DNA from: a virus
IMG/VR virus record: IMGVR_UViG_3300037517_003820
Coordinates: 36,280-100,279 of that record
DNA: 64,000 bases
Direction: 5' to 3' (one strand)
The translations under genes were made by a program, and so were the position numbers. Shown in pieces: positions 9,501 to 20,284 of this stretch. The notes below the pieces were generated by a model, which saw only the letters and a list, made by a program, of their open reading frames with translations, did no database searches and was not told the DNA's origin. How positions within the stretch are numbered: position 1 is the stretch's first letter; each line of letters opens with the position of its first letter.

Positions 9501-12475
9501 ATAGCTCTAATATTGATGATCTTACCAGATATTGGTGTTCTCTAGATGCTGCTGCAAAAAGAGATCTTATATCTCAAGCTGGTTTTACAATAACGAATAA
9601 CGCTAATAAGCCAGAAGAATTAAGGAGACTGATCAGAGACAACATAGCTTGCTCTGATCCGACTAAAATATATATTCCTTCATTGGATATATCTAGCATA
9701 GAACCAGGATCATATGTTAATATCCAAAAAAATATACTAAATACGGATAGTTTTAACAGACCCGTTCCATCAAATAAACTGTATACAAAAACTAATTCAG
9801 ATAAGATTGTTTTTATCAATCCAATTAATCTTTCTGGTCCTAGAATTATTGTTGATGCACCTGGAATTACTTTGGCAAATGCTAGCTATAGTTATTCTAC
9901 AGATCCTAATTTATCTGTTATAAGCAATATTGCTTTAGAAGATTATTGTATGTTTATAAATCTAGAAAATCTTATAAGATCTGATCGTACAATACAAGCC
10001 ACAATAGAACCGATAGAACTACAATATCTAGAATATTTATTAAGTTTTATTTCACCACTAGCTATTGATATTAGAAGATTAGTACCTCAAGGACCAACCG
10101 CTAATTCATCTCCTGGTAATCAATCACTAAATCCCAAAATGGCCACTCCGTTTTTTGCTGCTGTTCCTCTAAAAAGTAACAGGGCTGTTTACGGCCCTTG
10201 GACCAATTATCCGGGCCTTGCTATGAATCCTAGTTTAGCAGACAATTTAATTGGAAATATTAAAGTTGAACAAAATAATGATTATGTACCGTGGAATTAT
10301 GGTGGAATGAGTCAATTAGATAAAGTAATCTCTTATAGTATGAATGTGGATGTTAATTATCAAAGCATAATAGAAAATGGTAGAGTTTCAATAGTTGGAC
10401 CTCCTATTTTTGGCATAGGCGGAGCTTTTTCTTATGAAAGAGTATCTTCAGTAAATAGTTATAGAGGAAATGCTGCTTATATAGTTTATGATAATAGTTT
10501 CTATAGTAAAACTGATTATTCTGTTATTTTTATAGATAATAATAACTCTAGTCCAAGTCCAATATCGTATCAAACCGTACAATTACAACAACAAAGTTAT
10601 GGGGTAAGCGCATTAATAAGTAATATTAGTATACAAACATCATCTGATGGAATAAGAACCAGTTATAGCTTTCAGACATATAGTCCAAAAACAGGATTAT
10701 TTAATAAAGAATTTAGTGACAATATTAAAAAACAAAATTCTCAAGCATTAAAATTTAATAAATTACTTTTTGGTAAATCTAACCAAATAGGAAATAAACA
10801 ACTTAAAAACATTTTGGATATTAAAGAAACAGCAAAAACATCTAGAGAGCCATATAGTATAGGAAAAAACGCTACGCAACTATTCGGAACAAGTCCTGTA
10901 GAATTAATAGTTGGTCAAGCAACAGAATTTGCTCCGTCTCCGCCTTCTGGGGCTCGCACACTACAGTCATTTAATAAAAGTAGAAGAAACCATCATTGGG
11001 CCGGTATAATTCCAGGAGTTGAAACCGGTGCCGAATTAATGAATGACTACGATAGTAAATCAGCCATGAGTCTTGATGGATTATTATCTCCTGTTTCTTT
11101 CTATCCAACCAGATTAAATACAACATATAGTCTTAGTGATCATTCTATAAAAATATCTGGCTATCCTATTACTCCAATATGTCCAAGGTGTGGAAATACT
11201 AGATTTATTACTATGAGTTATGTTGACTATAATAGTAATCGAAGAACAAAAACCGATTTACAAATTGCTTGTCCAGTTTGTTCCAAGTCTCAAACAACTA
11301 TTGTTAAAACAGACAAGAATCCCACCAGAGAAACTGGTTTACCAGACATAAATCTATATAGTTTGAATCCGATCATAGTATCAAGTGGAGAATTTGCAAA
11401 TCCTTATTGTCCATCTGGACATATTGGCAAACACAGTGTTTTAGCAATATCAAGGGGATCTTCTTTACCAACTGGAAATAAAAACTTTTTAGTATATGCT
11501 AATAGTGGCGAATTCGATTATGGTCAATTCGATACTAGTTTTCCTGTCAACAATAGCGGAATATTGATGAATCAAAGATTTTTTTCTCTTAGGGGACCAA
11601 TCATGTTACATGGTTGGGGCTTTGATATTGATGGATATCCCGTACCTAATGCGACAGGACAACCTTTACAATTTGATAATTATAATAGACCTTTAAGATT
11701 TGTGTTAGACACAGGAACTATGAAAAATGATCTAACTAAAGCTGGACAATATGTACCATCTGCTGGAACGAGACTAGGAGATATTATTCCAGTTAATTAC
11801 CAATTTATTAATAATAGATGGAGTAAAATATCAAATAAAAAATCTAAATTTTTTCATCCAAAATGGGGAGAAAGACCGGATCTTTGGCCAGTAGGACCCA
11901 TAGATCTAAGATGGGATAGCGAAAGAAGAGTTTGGGACGCTAGTGGCGGATGTAAAGAAGAGGCACTGCCACCGTTCATAGTCAGTAATAAAAGCGATAT
12001 AAATACATTACAAGAATTTTTAGATAATAGAACAACAAATAGATGTCCATATAGAATGATAAATGTTGTATTAGAACAAGATATGGTTAAAGAAGATAAT
12101 TTTGATAGTACATATCCTACAAGAGCTTTTATAGACGATTTAGAGTATAGCAAAGAACCTTTACAAAATAATTATAGAAGATTAGTATATGTTATAGATA
12201 CTGCCGGATATACAGCTCCAAGAGGAGCAAAACTATTATGTCGATACAACAAAACTACAGGGTTTTATGAACCGATAGCAAAACCAATATTAACAGCTAT
12301 AGGAACAATAAGTAATAATCAAGTTAGTATAGAAATGTCTTATGTACAAGGTCGTAGATCTAGCATTGTACCAACATATGTTTCATCTTTTGTTAATCCA
12401 TTAAATTTATCATTAGGAACACGAGGATTATTTAATTATATTAATGGGAAATGGACTCTTATATCCACAGGATAG
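6599..12475 (+). CDS. Giant baseplate-hub-like structural protein
   Basis: 1958 residues. The first 250 residues include a stretch FKFDNFEFIGLVKNWERN followed by YTVTIESFDEILDN. Around residues 420-470 there is SLSILSLIRQITDDTGVDF followed by a charged beta segment. Both patterns recall the gpD/gp27-type tail hub fold (a short surface strand pair, then an SLLxLLxQIxDDxGxDF helix), so I call it hub-like with moderate confidence. Around residues 1530-1575 two CxxC pairs (CPRCGN and CPVCSK) form a probable zinc ribbon, unusual in a hub protein. The length is several times that of T4 gp27, implying extra decorating domains. It is translated 2 nt after the previous gene and 3 nt before the next. 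Confidence 0.45.
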   Translation: MKIVGQTLFLGASVSSFSSNIGWGGTSSSITVELVEDFQPFGKFPFRKFNQNKTADYGELIVDGTNTLPRGHAATPGRSIGDDAYTVPHYIPSSYPNDHYYTCGGTDSCYVDELGRPYSSSPTKKEKNVPGKIFYEWVNGKFVSKYWYAEDPGFFATGTRINHNGIYVPSLGRGGSSSDLFIYDIINTPVYFKFDNFEFIGLVKNWERNNRPGGISYTVTIESFDEILDNCHVILQSFNGAIFNVNSSVLQSILDGLGDAGIASTTNLQPNQIGGPVNFPLANTAPGTIPRFDEKIKRGNLPNVFNVYGFLESMGNSGFGGSKLNSEGLKASDIIDALQALTSSINFNSRTTVSDKAFSPFGRIITKTISNARTGSVVNSLGSFGIIGPTIPQRTQADPSTGYNSFRLDLSSLPRPPDLYRIQGNPSLSILSLIRQITDDTGVDFLSIVVPVQNGTYTDFIIKILTVDRRNYNPLYQIPNVILTLEQNNYEIENSSFGQEKNNNFTRKLIFGGNQQRLYQVKNYRLSYHQNNLVYNPITKQFMNLNSNNPKNRINKIRNPDLSSTRNRIVSDFVHPVESPIFLRDDNDASTRFTSPIPEWSDIELGRAENIVRGNYKPTIIDPQPTAPVTVQTRFVSLSNDVISPYFGLKSETRAPIGDNTNEFRSPRPVLFDTWTHQITVLFSLDELPILSVGEPLSIYNPNLFPQQSGANQTGGGVQGASSEITAGGTPPVPPATNFGGPASSGINPTRTLNYTFPGFTIKESEFRCPNFDSYLTYCLGKSKYSKPDLFVMLVNAYKAKGLFTTAPSPMPSVDTGGGISGIDGKLTSNSSTSQNGVPSSPVPGLRTKMDMNWDIWLNHNFIKDLQIIFAFIKNISDTYYGKKYAIKSPALYSYKDTQYANIQLPSTVGNISVFQGSNQIFYDYEIVDGAWEEYGNYIDDSIVCGDPNWHVLRNEDGLIPTILGYNNSSNIDDLTRYWCSLDAAAKRDLISQAGFTITNNANKPEELRRLIRDNIACSDPTKIYIPSLDISSIEPGSYVNIQKNILNTDSFNRPVPSNKLYTKTNSDKIVFINPINLSGPRIIVDAPGITLANASYSYSTDPNLSVISNIALEDYCMFINLENLIRSDRTIQATIEPIELQYLEYLLSFISPLAIDIRRLVPQGPTANSSPGNQSLNPKMATPFFAAVPLKSNRAVYGPWTNYPGLAMNPSLADNLIGNIKVEQNNDYVPWNYGGMSQLDKVISYSMNVDVNYQSIIENGRVSIVGPPIFGIGGAFSYERVSSVNSYRGNAAYIVYDNSFYSKTDYSVIFIDNNNSSPSPISYQTVQLQQQSYGVSALISNISIQTSSDGIRTSYSFQTYSPKTGLFNKEFSDNIKKQNSQALKFNKLLFGKSNQIGNKQLKNILDIKETAKTSREPYSIGKNATQLFGTSPVELIVGQATEFAPSPPSGARTLQSFNKSRRNHHWAGIIPGVETGAELMNDYDSKSAMSLDGLLSPVSFYPTRLNTTYSLSDHSIKISGYPITPICPRCGNTRFITMSYVDYNSNRRTKTDLQIACPVCSKSQTTIVKTDKNPTRETGLPDINLYSLNPIIVSSGEFANPYCPSGHIGKHSVLAISRGSSLPTGNKNFLVYANSGEFDYGQFDTSFPVNNSGILMNQRFFSLRGPIMLHGWGFDIDGYPVPNATGQPLQFDNYNRPLRFVLDTGTMKNDLTKAGQYVPSAGTRLGDIIPVNYQFINNRWSKISNKKSKFFHPKWGERPDLWPVGPIDLRWDSERRVWDASGGCKEEALPPFIVSNKSDINTLQEFLDNRTTNRCPYRMINVVLEQDMVKEDNFDSTYPTRAFIDDLEYSKEPLQNNYRRLVYVIDTAGYTAPRGAKLLCRYNKTTGFYEPIAKPILTAIGTISNNQVSIEMSYVQGRRSSIVPTYVSSFVNPLNLSLGTRGLFNYINGKWTLISTG

Positions 12476-12478
12476 TTT

Positions 12479-15400
12479 ATGTCTCTATTAGACTTATCTC
12501 AAAATTGTAATATCACAAATAATACTTTTCAACAAGATTTATTTTCTTATTCTGTTTCGGGTGATAATATAGTCTGGTCAGATAATTCGACAACCCCATA
12601 TTCTGTTCGATTAATTAATGGACAATCAATATTTGATATTGTTGCAACAACAGGGCATTGGACACCTTATATTATCGATTCGGACACTCAGGTATTATAT
12701 AAGACTATTAGCCATTATGGATCAATATGGAATAATAAAGACTTTACTACAAATAGACTAGGAATAGATGATTTTATAACTTTTGCGCCAAAATTTAGAA
12801 ATTGGACCTCCAACGGAACAATGACTATAGACTGGATAACAAACAGAGCAAGATCGCCATATACTGTGTATGGAGGATTATCTTGTTGGGGCAAAATTAT
12901 ACCACCTAAAACAGGTAGTATAGATAAATTTCCTATTTATAGCAAACTAGAATACAATAATAATACTTATATTAAAATAGACTCTAATATTGTTAGGCGT
13001 ATAACTCCGGACAGAGGATCTTCTTACACTTTTTTATCAAATAATATTACATTCAATTATGATAATTATGGAGATATTCTTCTTAAAGAACCACCGGCCA
13101 CAAACGCAGAAGGATTAACAATAAGAACAATCTTTTCTTTATATGGCTCAGGAAAAAAAGTTCTTTGGATCCCTGATGGAGATCAGATTTTTTACTTCTA
13201 TAATAATGTGGAAAAAGAAGCAAATCTGAGAAAAGATATAGGACCACGATCATACATATCAGCATCCTTGTATCAGTATTATACTAATATATATAATGCT
13301 TTAACGATAGATGCTCCTTTAATAAGTGTTAATCAAAGCAGATCGCTAAGAAAACTAAGATTATTTAAAAAGCTTTCTCATTCATTAGCTACTAGTCCAT
13401 TTATATCTGAATTTTTTATTAATGCTTTATTGGATCCATCAAATACGCTAAAAACAGCCGTTAATACATATTTAAATTCAACATCATCTTCTATATCTAT
13501 CGATTTTAATAACCTAAGAACTGTTTTGGACGCTATAGCGATAGAGTTTAATGCTTATGAAATATCTTCTTTTAATAATATTATTAATAATAATTCAGAA
13601 TTATTTCAAAAATTTATTAATAAATATGGAGCTAAATTAAAACTTACGGGAAATGCTTCGGTATCATATCAAGGACTTAAATATGGAGATAGTGTTCTAT
13701 ATAATGAAGTTGGAGATATGTTTGTACCGAAAGAATTAACGAACACAACGGTTATAAATAATAAGACTGTTAGAGTCGGTCAATTAAGTTATGAAACTAA
13801 TTTTTCTGAAGAAACAGCAACAATACTATTAAAAGTTAATAATGTAACTAAAAATACAATATATCTTAATAATCATATAAAACCAAATATTGTTAATACA
13901 ATAGATCCTTATTACGATATTAGAGGAAGGCTTGCTAGATATGGATCTAGTCTTGGTATTGTTTTAAATACTAATTATATTGATGGTATCTCTAATACTC
14001 CTCGAATTATTGAGGGCGCAACAGGACCTGTTGATTATAGTCCTTCATCGTGGCAAGGTAATGGTTCAGTATTATACTGGAATTATACTGCTCCATTAGT
14101 ACAGAATATAGTAGATGGTCAAAGAACAAGCACTATACAAAAGCCTCCTATTAGAATATATCCAAGATTAAGGGTTTTAGACTTAGCTGTTGATCTAAGA
14201 TTAAGTCCTGTTGATGCTGCCATATATGGCAGGGGAAATAATGCATACAATCTTATTGCTAATCAATTTATTTGTCAGTGGGAAAAAGTAGAAGGCCCAG
14301 AATTAAGATTTGTGGATTTTAATAAAAAACCTAATCTAAATCAGCCTTTGGGTATTAGTCCGGACACAGACGTATACGGAGAACCTATTGGCAATAGTAA
14401 TACTACTGCTTTAGGTTTTACAGCGAATGGACCCGAAGTAATAATGATACCATCTAATTTAGGTAAATATACTATAAAATGCACTGTAAATAGTCCTTAC
14501 GGATCCTATGTTTTGTACCGTACCATTTTTGTTGTAGATGGTAGGCCAGGCATATTCTATAATCGATATTATGAAGTTACTGACGATATGATGCCTATTT
14601 ATACTAGACAAGAAGGTGATGACCCTATTTTAGCTTTAGATTATTATGCTATTGGAATGAATTTTGTTTATCAAAGAGATAATAATACAGGACAGGAAAT
14701 TGTTCCAAACGATATATTTCCTTTGGTAACTCAAGATATAATTAATGAATTTTCTTTACAAAATCGTAGAATACGAATTAATCAAGATAATCTTAAAATA
14801 CATGGAGCTAATTTAGGATCATACGCTATTCATCGTAATGGATTATTTACAGGTATAGATAGTGAATACTATATTGAAACAGTCTATCAGAATGAAAGAC
14901 CAATAGAGAAATTATCTAATAATAATTTTCAGTTTCTGTTTTCCGAATCAGAGCCTATACAACCTAGAACACAAGATTCAAGTTTCACCATAGACTATAT
15001 ATTAAATAATACAGTAGTAAAACTAGATAGTATTATTTTAGAAAATATTAGGCAAGACAACGAGGAATGCTCTCAGTGCTATAGTCTGTACAATCCAAAA
15101 TTTAGAGCTTACATTACTAAGAAAAATTCTGCTGATACTGGACGAACAATTTTCGAAAGATCAAGAAAAGCCCCAGACGATTTTGGTGTTCAAAAATATA
15201 ATTATAATCTTCAGACAAATTCTGTTACAACTTCTGATATTATATATTACCAATATCCAATAATTAGCACAGATATTGCTCCTCCTATTAAATCATACGG
15301 CGGTTATGGATACAAAGTATTAAATAAAATAGGAATTACAGGAATACCAAATCATACTAAGCCAACAACCACCAGAAATAATGTTGGTATTATTGCAGAA

Positions 15401-18400
15401 AGTCCGTATGTATTACCATCTGTTACTGGGCATAAATTAGACTATGAAGATGATTATGAAAATCAAATGACCCCAGGACCATTGGGCGGTGGAAAGATAG
15501 GTTATAAGTTTTGTTATCAAAAATATATTGATCAAACAAATAATTCTATAGAATTTACTAAAGGTGTTTTTAATCCCAATAGTGGATGGATAATGAATAG
15601 TAATGATAATTTATCGAGTGTATTAAAATTTAATCCTGGAGCAAGAGATTCTTTTAGTTTTGTTGGACCGTCGATTGATAGATTATCTACATTTACCAGC
15701 ACAGATATGCTAAAGCCTTCGATTTATAGTAGTTCAATTAGTATTAAAATAAATCCATTAATAGTGTGGAGCCCAGGACCAGAGATTATGGGCGATTCGA
15801 ATAAATGTTGTGGGGCTCCATGCGTACCAGGAGCTAAGGCCGAATATTATTGGGGTAATGATATCGGCTTAGATATTTCTGATCAATTCCAAGCTACAGT
15901 ACCAGACGAGGCCGGTGCTGGATATCATCATGGATATAGAATACTGGGAGGTGGTTTATCTAAAACGGCGGAGACTAATTATAAAGATCAACAGGATCCA
16001 TCCAATGATGAATTTAAGCTTTTTACAGATAAAATAAAAAATAAACATTCGTATTATTTTAATACTGTTGGATATAACAAAAAAATAACACCGCCACCAA
16101 GTTTTATAAATATCTTTTCTCTTGATCCTAGCCAACAAGATCCATTGTTACGAAACCAAGCTATCGAAGAGTTGAACTCTCCCAATAGATGGGGTCTGAG
16201 GAATCCAAAAATATTATCTTTAAATGCTTCTGATATTGAGGTTAAATTAAATTTTCTAAATAGTATCAACACAAAAAATTTAGCCATATGGATCGAAATG
16301 AAACCGTCGGCAGGATCTCTATTGCCACCTTTGGCGCAAGATAACAGAAGACCACAATCTCAATCTCCAATAGTTACTACAAATAATTTTATTGATCAAA
16401 TTTTTGATCCAAAAACATATATGGGTGATTATTTGAATTATGCTGATCCAAATTTTCCATCATCATACTCTATAGATGTATTAAACCAGGATCTTAATCG
16501 ATTTTTAATTGATCTAACCAACCACAATTCTGTTAGTGGTTCGTATGAGACTATGAAATTATTCTTATTGAATCAAGAAACTGTTCAAAATCAACAATAT
16601 AATTTTTCATTAACTTTTTCTGATAGAGCCAATGCTTCTAGTTGTTTATTTGATATCAACTCGTATTCTAATTCTAAGATTAAGCCTAATCAAGAAATTT
16701 TATTAAATAATGGAAGATGTAGACCCTCTTATTCTAGTCCTGGATACTCAACAAAACAAAATAGCTATTATCGTAATCTTATTCAATACCATAAATTAAA
16801 TATTACAAATAATACATTGAGTAAGTTTTGTTCCAAATCCTTATTTATTGGAGTTTTACAATCTGATAGTTGTCAACCAATATTTCCTATTCATAATTCT
16901 TCTACAGAATTTGTTCTTAAAGTAGCTATTTTGGATGAAGAAGATGAGATGTTTCCTATAGATACTATTATTTCGAGTGATTTATATACTAATTTAGTTG
17001 GTTCTACTAAATTAAGCCCAAATAATATTTTTAATAATTTATGTAATTGGGAAATTATAATTCATGGAGGAAAAACACCAAAACCTTATGTTCAATCAGT
17101 AAATAATATAGACACATACGGCTCAACAGATGCTCTAAGCTTAATAAGCTACGGTGATCATCCTCAATATCCAGGCTATAGTTTTATTGCTGATCTTAGT
17201 GATAGTTTATTTTTATTACCATATATTAATCAAAATGCTCCTAATACATTTTTTCAAAATTGTGATCTATGTAATAATTTATCCGTAGATCCTATTATTC
17301 GTAATCAACCATTTATAGAAAGACCAAGATTTCCAAGCGAGGCAATTTTAGCGATCACAGCAAATAGAGTTGGAGCCTTAGTTTTGGGCAGAGGTGGTCC
17401 GTATCAGGCTTTGGTTGATTATTTTAATGCATCTTCTGCAATTTATAATTTAGAATTTGCACAAAGAGAAGCCTATGATATAGAGTATGATTCTTATACA
17501 AATGGCGGATCGGACAAAGTATTGTTGAATGTTAGTGACGATGGTTGTTTTTGGTATAAGTTGGAGGCTAGTATCTTTAAATTAGACAATACTCCGGCTC
17601 TTCCTCTTCAAAAATACCAGTTTCATAAGGGATCTGGCGATTTGTTTAAGTTTGATTTTGAAATTATAAATCAGAAAAAAGATTTGATAGATGAAAGTTT
17701 TATAGATAATTTTATTGATGAACAATCGTGTCAAGACAGCACGTCTGTAGAATGTAATCCGAATAATATTCCAACCATAGATCTATTAAATAATAATGAA
17801 TATATATCATACAATAAAGTATTAGCTTTTAATAATATTTTTCAATATTTAAATAATACATCATATGAAATTATATCAATAGATAATTCTATAGCATATG
17901 ATCTATTCGATAGAAACGATATAGTAAGATTAACAAATTGTTCTCTAGAAAATGATAACTCTGATATACCTATTAGAGTAGTTGCAAAATCTTTAATTTA
18001 TAAAGACAATTCTTATAAAACTATTTTAGTTCTATACAAAGGATCTGCTGTGATACCATGTGGTCAAATAAGAGTACCAAATAATATTATTATTGTTTAT
18101 GCAAGCAATAATACACATTATAGTTTAAATAAAATTAGTCCAATTTCTGATATAGGATTACATGTAGATAGATTTCCAAAACCGGATCAAATGAATACGT
18201 TTTCCACTAACAGTATCGGATCTTATGGCGACGGTTCTGTTGTTAAAGCAAAAAATATATTATCAGACACAATTAGTTTATATAGCCTGGAGCCACTATA
18301 TGAATTGTTAAATAATCATAAGCACGATAAATTCTTTTATAATTCCTTATTTTTAAATGGATCCGGGATTAATCCGTCCTCTATAAAAGCGTATCCTACA

Positions 18401-20281
18401 TACTACAATACATCTAATATTAATAGTAATAGTGTTAAGAATTCTTTTTATTATATTCAACAAGATAGTGTGCAAAACATTGAAAATCTTTTAGATAATA
18501 ATCATAATACATTAAATGATAATAAAACCTATTTAAAAGATAAATCATATAATATGCTATATCTTAAAATTTCTGATACTAATAATTTTATATCTAGTTT
18601 ACCAATAGGTATAGTAGGAGATATACAAATAGAAAATAGCTATACTTATAAAGAAACAATAGAAAAATTAACAGATACGGAATTCTCAACATTAACTAGT
18701 AGACTAGCGGTGATAAATATGGAAAAGATACAATCTTTGGACAATCTAGTTGGAAATACAAGAAGCACAGCATCTATTTTGAATAGTGATTCTATTAAAT
18801 ACATACAAGATCATTACTCTGCTATAGAAGACGATCCAGCAAATTGTGGTAATTTATGTTATAAAAAACAAACACTTAATAAATTAACAAAATTATACAC
18901 AGAACGTAGCGAGATACTGAAACTATTAGAAGATCAAGGAATTAAAAAAGCCAAAATTTATGTTAGAGAAAATGATGGACCCATAGAGGGCGAAATATTA
19001 TATGATGATTTTGGTAGTCAAAAAATTAAGCTCAATAATAGTCAAGAATTTGATAAAAATTCTATTTTTAAGATAGAATATTTCTATATACCTAATCCAG
19101 AAAAAAATATATATACGACAACTAGTGGTGGTATTTTACCGAATCAAAAAGCTATTATTACATCTAATATAGATGGATCGATTAATATAGTATATAATAA
19201 TTTAACTAAAAATAAATACTGGATTAATATCGATCCTAGACAATCATGCAGTATAGCAGAAGAACTTAGACCGAAGGTTCTAAAAGCAACCTATTATAGA
19301 GTAGACTTAACCAATCCTCCATCGGAGACGAGAAGAAACTTAAATGCCAACAATAATATTTCTCCAGATTTCTTATATAAGGGTGGAAACGTATTTTTTG
19401 GCGATGTCAAAGTCTATAACGGCCCTTTTAGTTTTACTTATTTGGAGAAGGGGGCTGATTTGAACTTGGCCGGTCAGGCTAATGCTTATGCTGGTATTCC
19501 TGTTAAAAGCAACACAATAGAATTAGACACCTCTGGTCCAATAGCAACAAAAAAAACAGAAATAGAAAATCAATTTGCTGGTAAAATTTATGGATGGAAA
19601 GAAAAATTTGTTGAAAGAAGATTTAGAATTCATAACGATAAAGCCATCGATAGTATTCTTGATGATAATGAATTTATAATTAGGGTTTTAGAAGTGTATG
19701 ATGTTGCTATAACTAGATTAGAATTTTTTTCCGATCTTAGTATTTCGGATTTGGTTTCACAAAATATTGTTCAAAATGATTTTTCAGCAGATGTTGGTGG
19801 TGGCCTATTGAATGGCTTATCCACCGACACAAAAAATAGAAGACCGACGAGAGTGTATAACATATTTAATATGAATAATCTATCAAGTCTTAAAGTACAA
19901 TTTCGTAAAACTCCTAGATTAATTAGAGGTGTAGATCTTGCTGGTACCGTACTGAGATATGGAAGCAACACAAGCTACAGGCCACAATCTATTGTTCCGG
20001 CAGAAGCTCCAGATGATATATTCAGTATGGCTAATTTGAATCAACCATCATTAATAAATAATATGTATTGTTGGCATTGCTATCAGTTAGAACCAGAGAC
20101 ATATCGTATTATTTCGGCAGAAATACCACCTATTTTTCAGCATATGAACGAAATGTGGTTTAGATCATTTTATGGAAGTGCAGATAATATTGAAGTCAAA
20201 GGAAAGGTTATGAAGAGTCAATATGACTGGGAAACAATTCCTTTCGAATACTTCACCAAAAGGATAGAAAATTCCGAATAA
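12479..20281 (+). CDS. Giant 2600-aa virion protein with PKD/Ig-like module
   Basis: 2600 residues, the largest gene in the window, with AGGA 6 nt before the ATG. About residues 584-690 match a PKD/REJ-like pattern: FICQWEKVEGPELRF, then VIMIPSNLGKYTIKCTV, then a closing beta strand. Much of the rest is Asn/Ser/Tyr-rich beta structure, with Cys pairs such as CSQCYS, CCGAPC and CDLCN. Near residues 2110-2160 there is a charged helical segment. The C-terminus contains YCWHCYQLEPETYRI. No enzymatic motif was found. Position and size suggest a tail, baseplate or long side-fibre scaffold. It ends 3 nt from the convergent stop of the minus-strand genes. Confidence 0.5.
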   Translation: MSLLDLSQNCNITNNTFQQDLFSYSVSGDNIVWSDNSTTPYSVRLINGQSIFDIVATTGHWTPYIIDSDTQVLYKTISHYGSIWNNKDFTTNRLGIDDFITFAPKFRNWTSNGTMTIDWITNRARSPYTVYGGLSCWGKIIPPKTGSIDKFPIYSKLEYNNNTYIKIDSNIVRRITPDRGSSYTFLSNNITFNYDNYGDILLKEPPATNAEGLTIRTIFSLYGSGKKVLWIPDGDQIFYFYNNVEKEANLRKDIGPRSYISASLYQYYTNIYNALTIDAPLISVNQSRSLRKLRLFKKLSHSLATSPFISEFFINALLDPSNTLKTAVNTYLNSTSSSISIDFNNLRTVLDAIAIEFNAYEISSFNNIINNNSELFQKFINKYGAKLKLTGNASVSYQGLKYGDSVLYNEVGDMFVPKELTNTTVINNKTVRVGQLSYETNFSEETATILLKVNNVTKNTIYLNNHIKPNIVNTIDPYYDIRGRLARYGSSLGIVLNTNYIDGISNTPRIIEGATGPVDYSPSSWQGNGSVLYWNYTAPLVQNIVDGQRTSTIQKPPIRIYPRLRVLDLAVDLRLSPVDAAIYGRGNNAYNLIANQFICQWEKVEGPELRFVDFNKKPNLNQPLGISPDTDVYGEPIGNSNTTALGFTANGPEVIMIPSNLGKYTIKCTVNSPYGSYVLYRTIFVVDGRPGIFYNRYYEVTDDMMPIYTRQEGDDPILALDYYAIGMNFVYQRDNNTGQEIVPNDIFPLVTQDIINEFSLQNRRIRINQDNLKIHGANLGSYAIHRNGLFTGIDSEYYIETVYQNERPIEKLSNNNFQFLFSESEPIQPRTQDSSFTIDYILNNTVVKLDSIILENIRQDNEECSQCYSLYNPKFRAYITKKNSADTGRTIFERSRKAPDDFGVQKYNYNLQTNSVTTSDIIYYQYPIISTDIAPPIKSYGGYGYKVLNKIGITGIPNHTKPTTTRNNVGIIAESPYVLPSVTGHKLDYEDDYENQMTPGPLGGGKIGYKFCYQKYIDQTNNSIEFTKGVFNPNSGWIMNSNDNLSSVLKFNPGARDSFSFVGPSIDRLSTFTSTDMLKPSIYSSSISIKINPLIVWSPGPEIMGDSNKCCGAPCVPGAKAEYYWGNDIGLDISDQFQATVPDEAGAGYHHGYRILGGGLSKTAETNYKDQQDPSNDEFKLFTDKIKNKHSYYFNTVGYNKKITPPPSFINIFSLDPSQQDPLLRNQAIEELNSPNRWGLRNPKILSLNASDIEVKLNFLNSINTKNLAIWIEMKPSAGSLLPPLAQDNRRPQSQSPIVTTNNFIDQIFDPKTYMGDYLNYADPNFPSSYSIDVLNQDLNRFLIDLTNHNSVSGSYETMKLFLLNQETVQNQQYNFSLTFSDRANASSCLFDINSYSNSKIKPNQEILLNNGRCRPSYSSPGYSTKQNSYYRNLIQYHKLNITNNTLSKFCSKSLFIGVLQSDSCQPIFPIHNSSTEFVLKVAILDEEDEMFPIDTIISSDLYTNLVGSTKLSPNNIFNNLCNWEIIIHGGKTPKPYVQSVNNIDTYGSTDALSLISYGDHPQYPGYSFIADLSDSLFLLPYINQNAPNTFFQNCDLCNNLSVDPIIRNQPFIERPRFPSEAILAITANRVGALVLGRGGPYQALVDYFNASSAIYNLEFAQREAYDIEYDSYTNGGSDKVLLNVSDDGCFWYKLEASIFKLDNTPALPLQKYQFHKGSGDLFKFDFEIINQKKDLIDESFIDNFIDEQSCQDSTSVECNPNNIPTIDLLNNNEYISYNKVLAFNNIFQYLNNTSYEIISIDNSIAYDLFDRNDIVRLTNCSLENDNSDIPIRVVAKSLIYKDNSYKTILVLYKGSAVIPCGQIRVPNNIIIVYASNNTHYSLNKISPISDIGLHVDRFPKPDQMNTFSTNSIGSYGDGSVVKAKNILSDTISLYSLEPLYELLNNHKHDKFFYNSLFLNGSGINPSSIKAYPTYYNTSNINSNSVKNSFYYIQQDSVQNIENLLDNNHNTLNDNKTYLKDKSYNMLYLKISDTNNFISSLPIGIVGDIQIENSYTYKETIEKLTDTEFSTLTSRLAVINMEKIQSLDNLVGNTRSTASILNSDSIKYIQDHYSAIEDDPANCGNLCYKKQTLNKLTKLYTERSEILKLLEDQGIKKAKIYVRENDGPIEGEILYDDFGSQKIKLNNSQEFDKNSIFKIEYFYIPNPEKNIYTTTSGGILPNQKAIITSNIDGSINIVYNNLTKNKYWINIDPRQSCSIAEELRPKVLKATYYRVDLTNPPSETRRNLNANNNISPDFLYKGGNVFFGDVKVYNGPFSFTYLEKGADLNLAGQANAYAGIPVKSNTIELDTSGPIATKKTEIENQFAGKIYGWKEKFVERRFRIHNDKAIDSILDDNEFIIRVLEVYDVAITRLEFFSDLSISDLVSQNIVQNDFSADVGGGLLNGLSTDTKNRRPTRVYNIFNMNNLSSLKVQFRKTPRLIRGVDLAGTVLRYGSNTSYRPQSIVPAEAPDDIFSMANLNQPSLINNMYCWHCYQLEPETYRIISAEIPPIFQHMNEMWFRSFYGSADNIEVKGKVMKSQYDWETIPFEYFTKRIENSE

Positions 20282-20284
20282 GTA

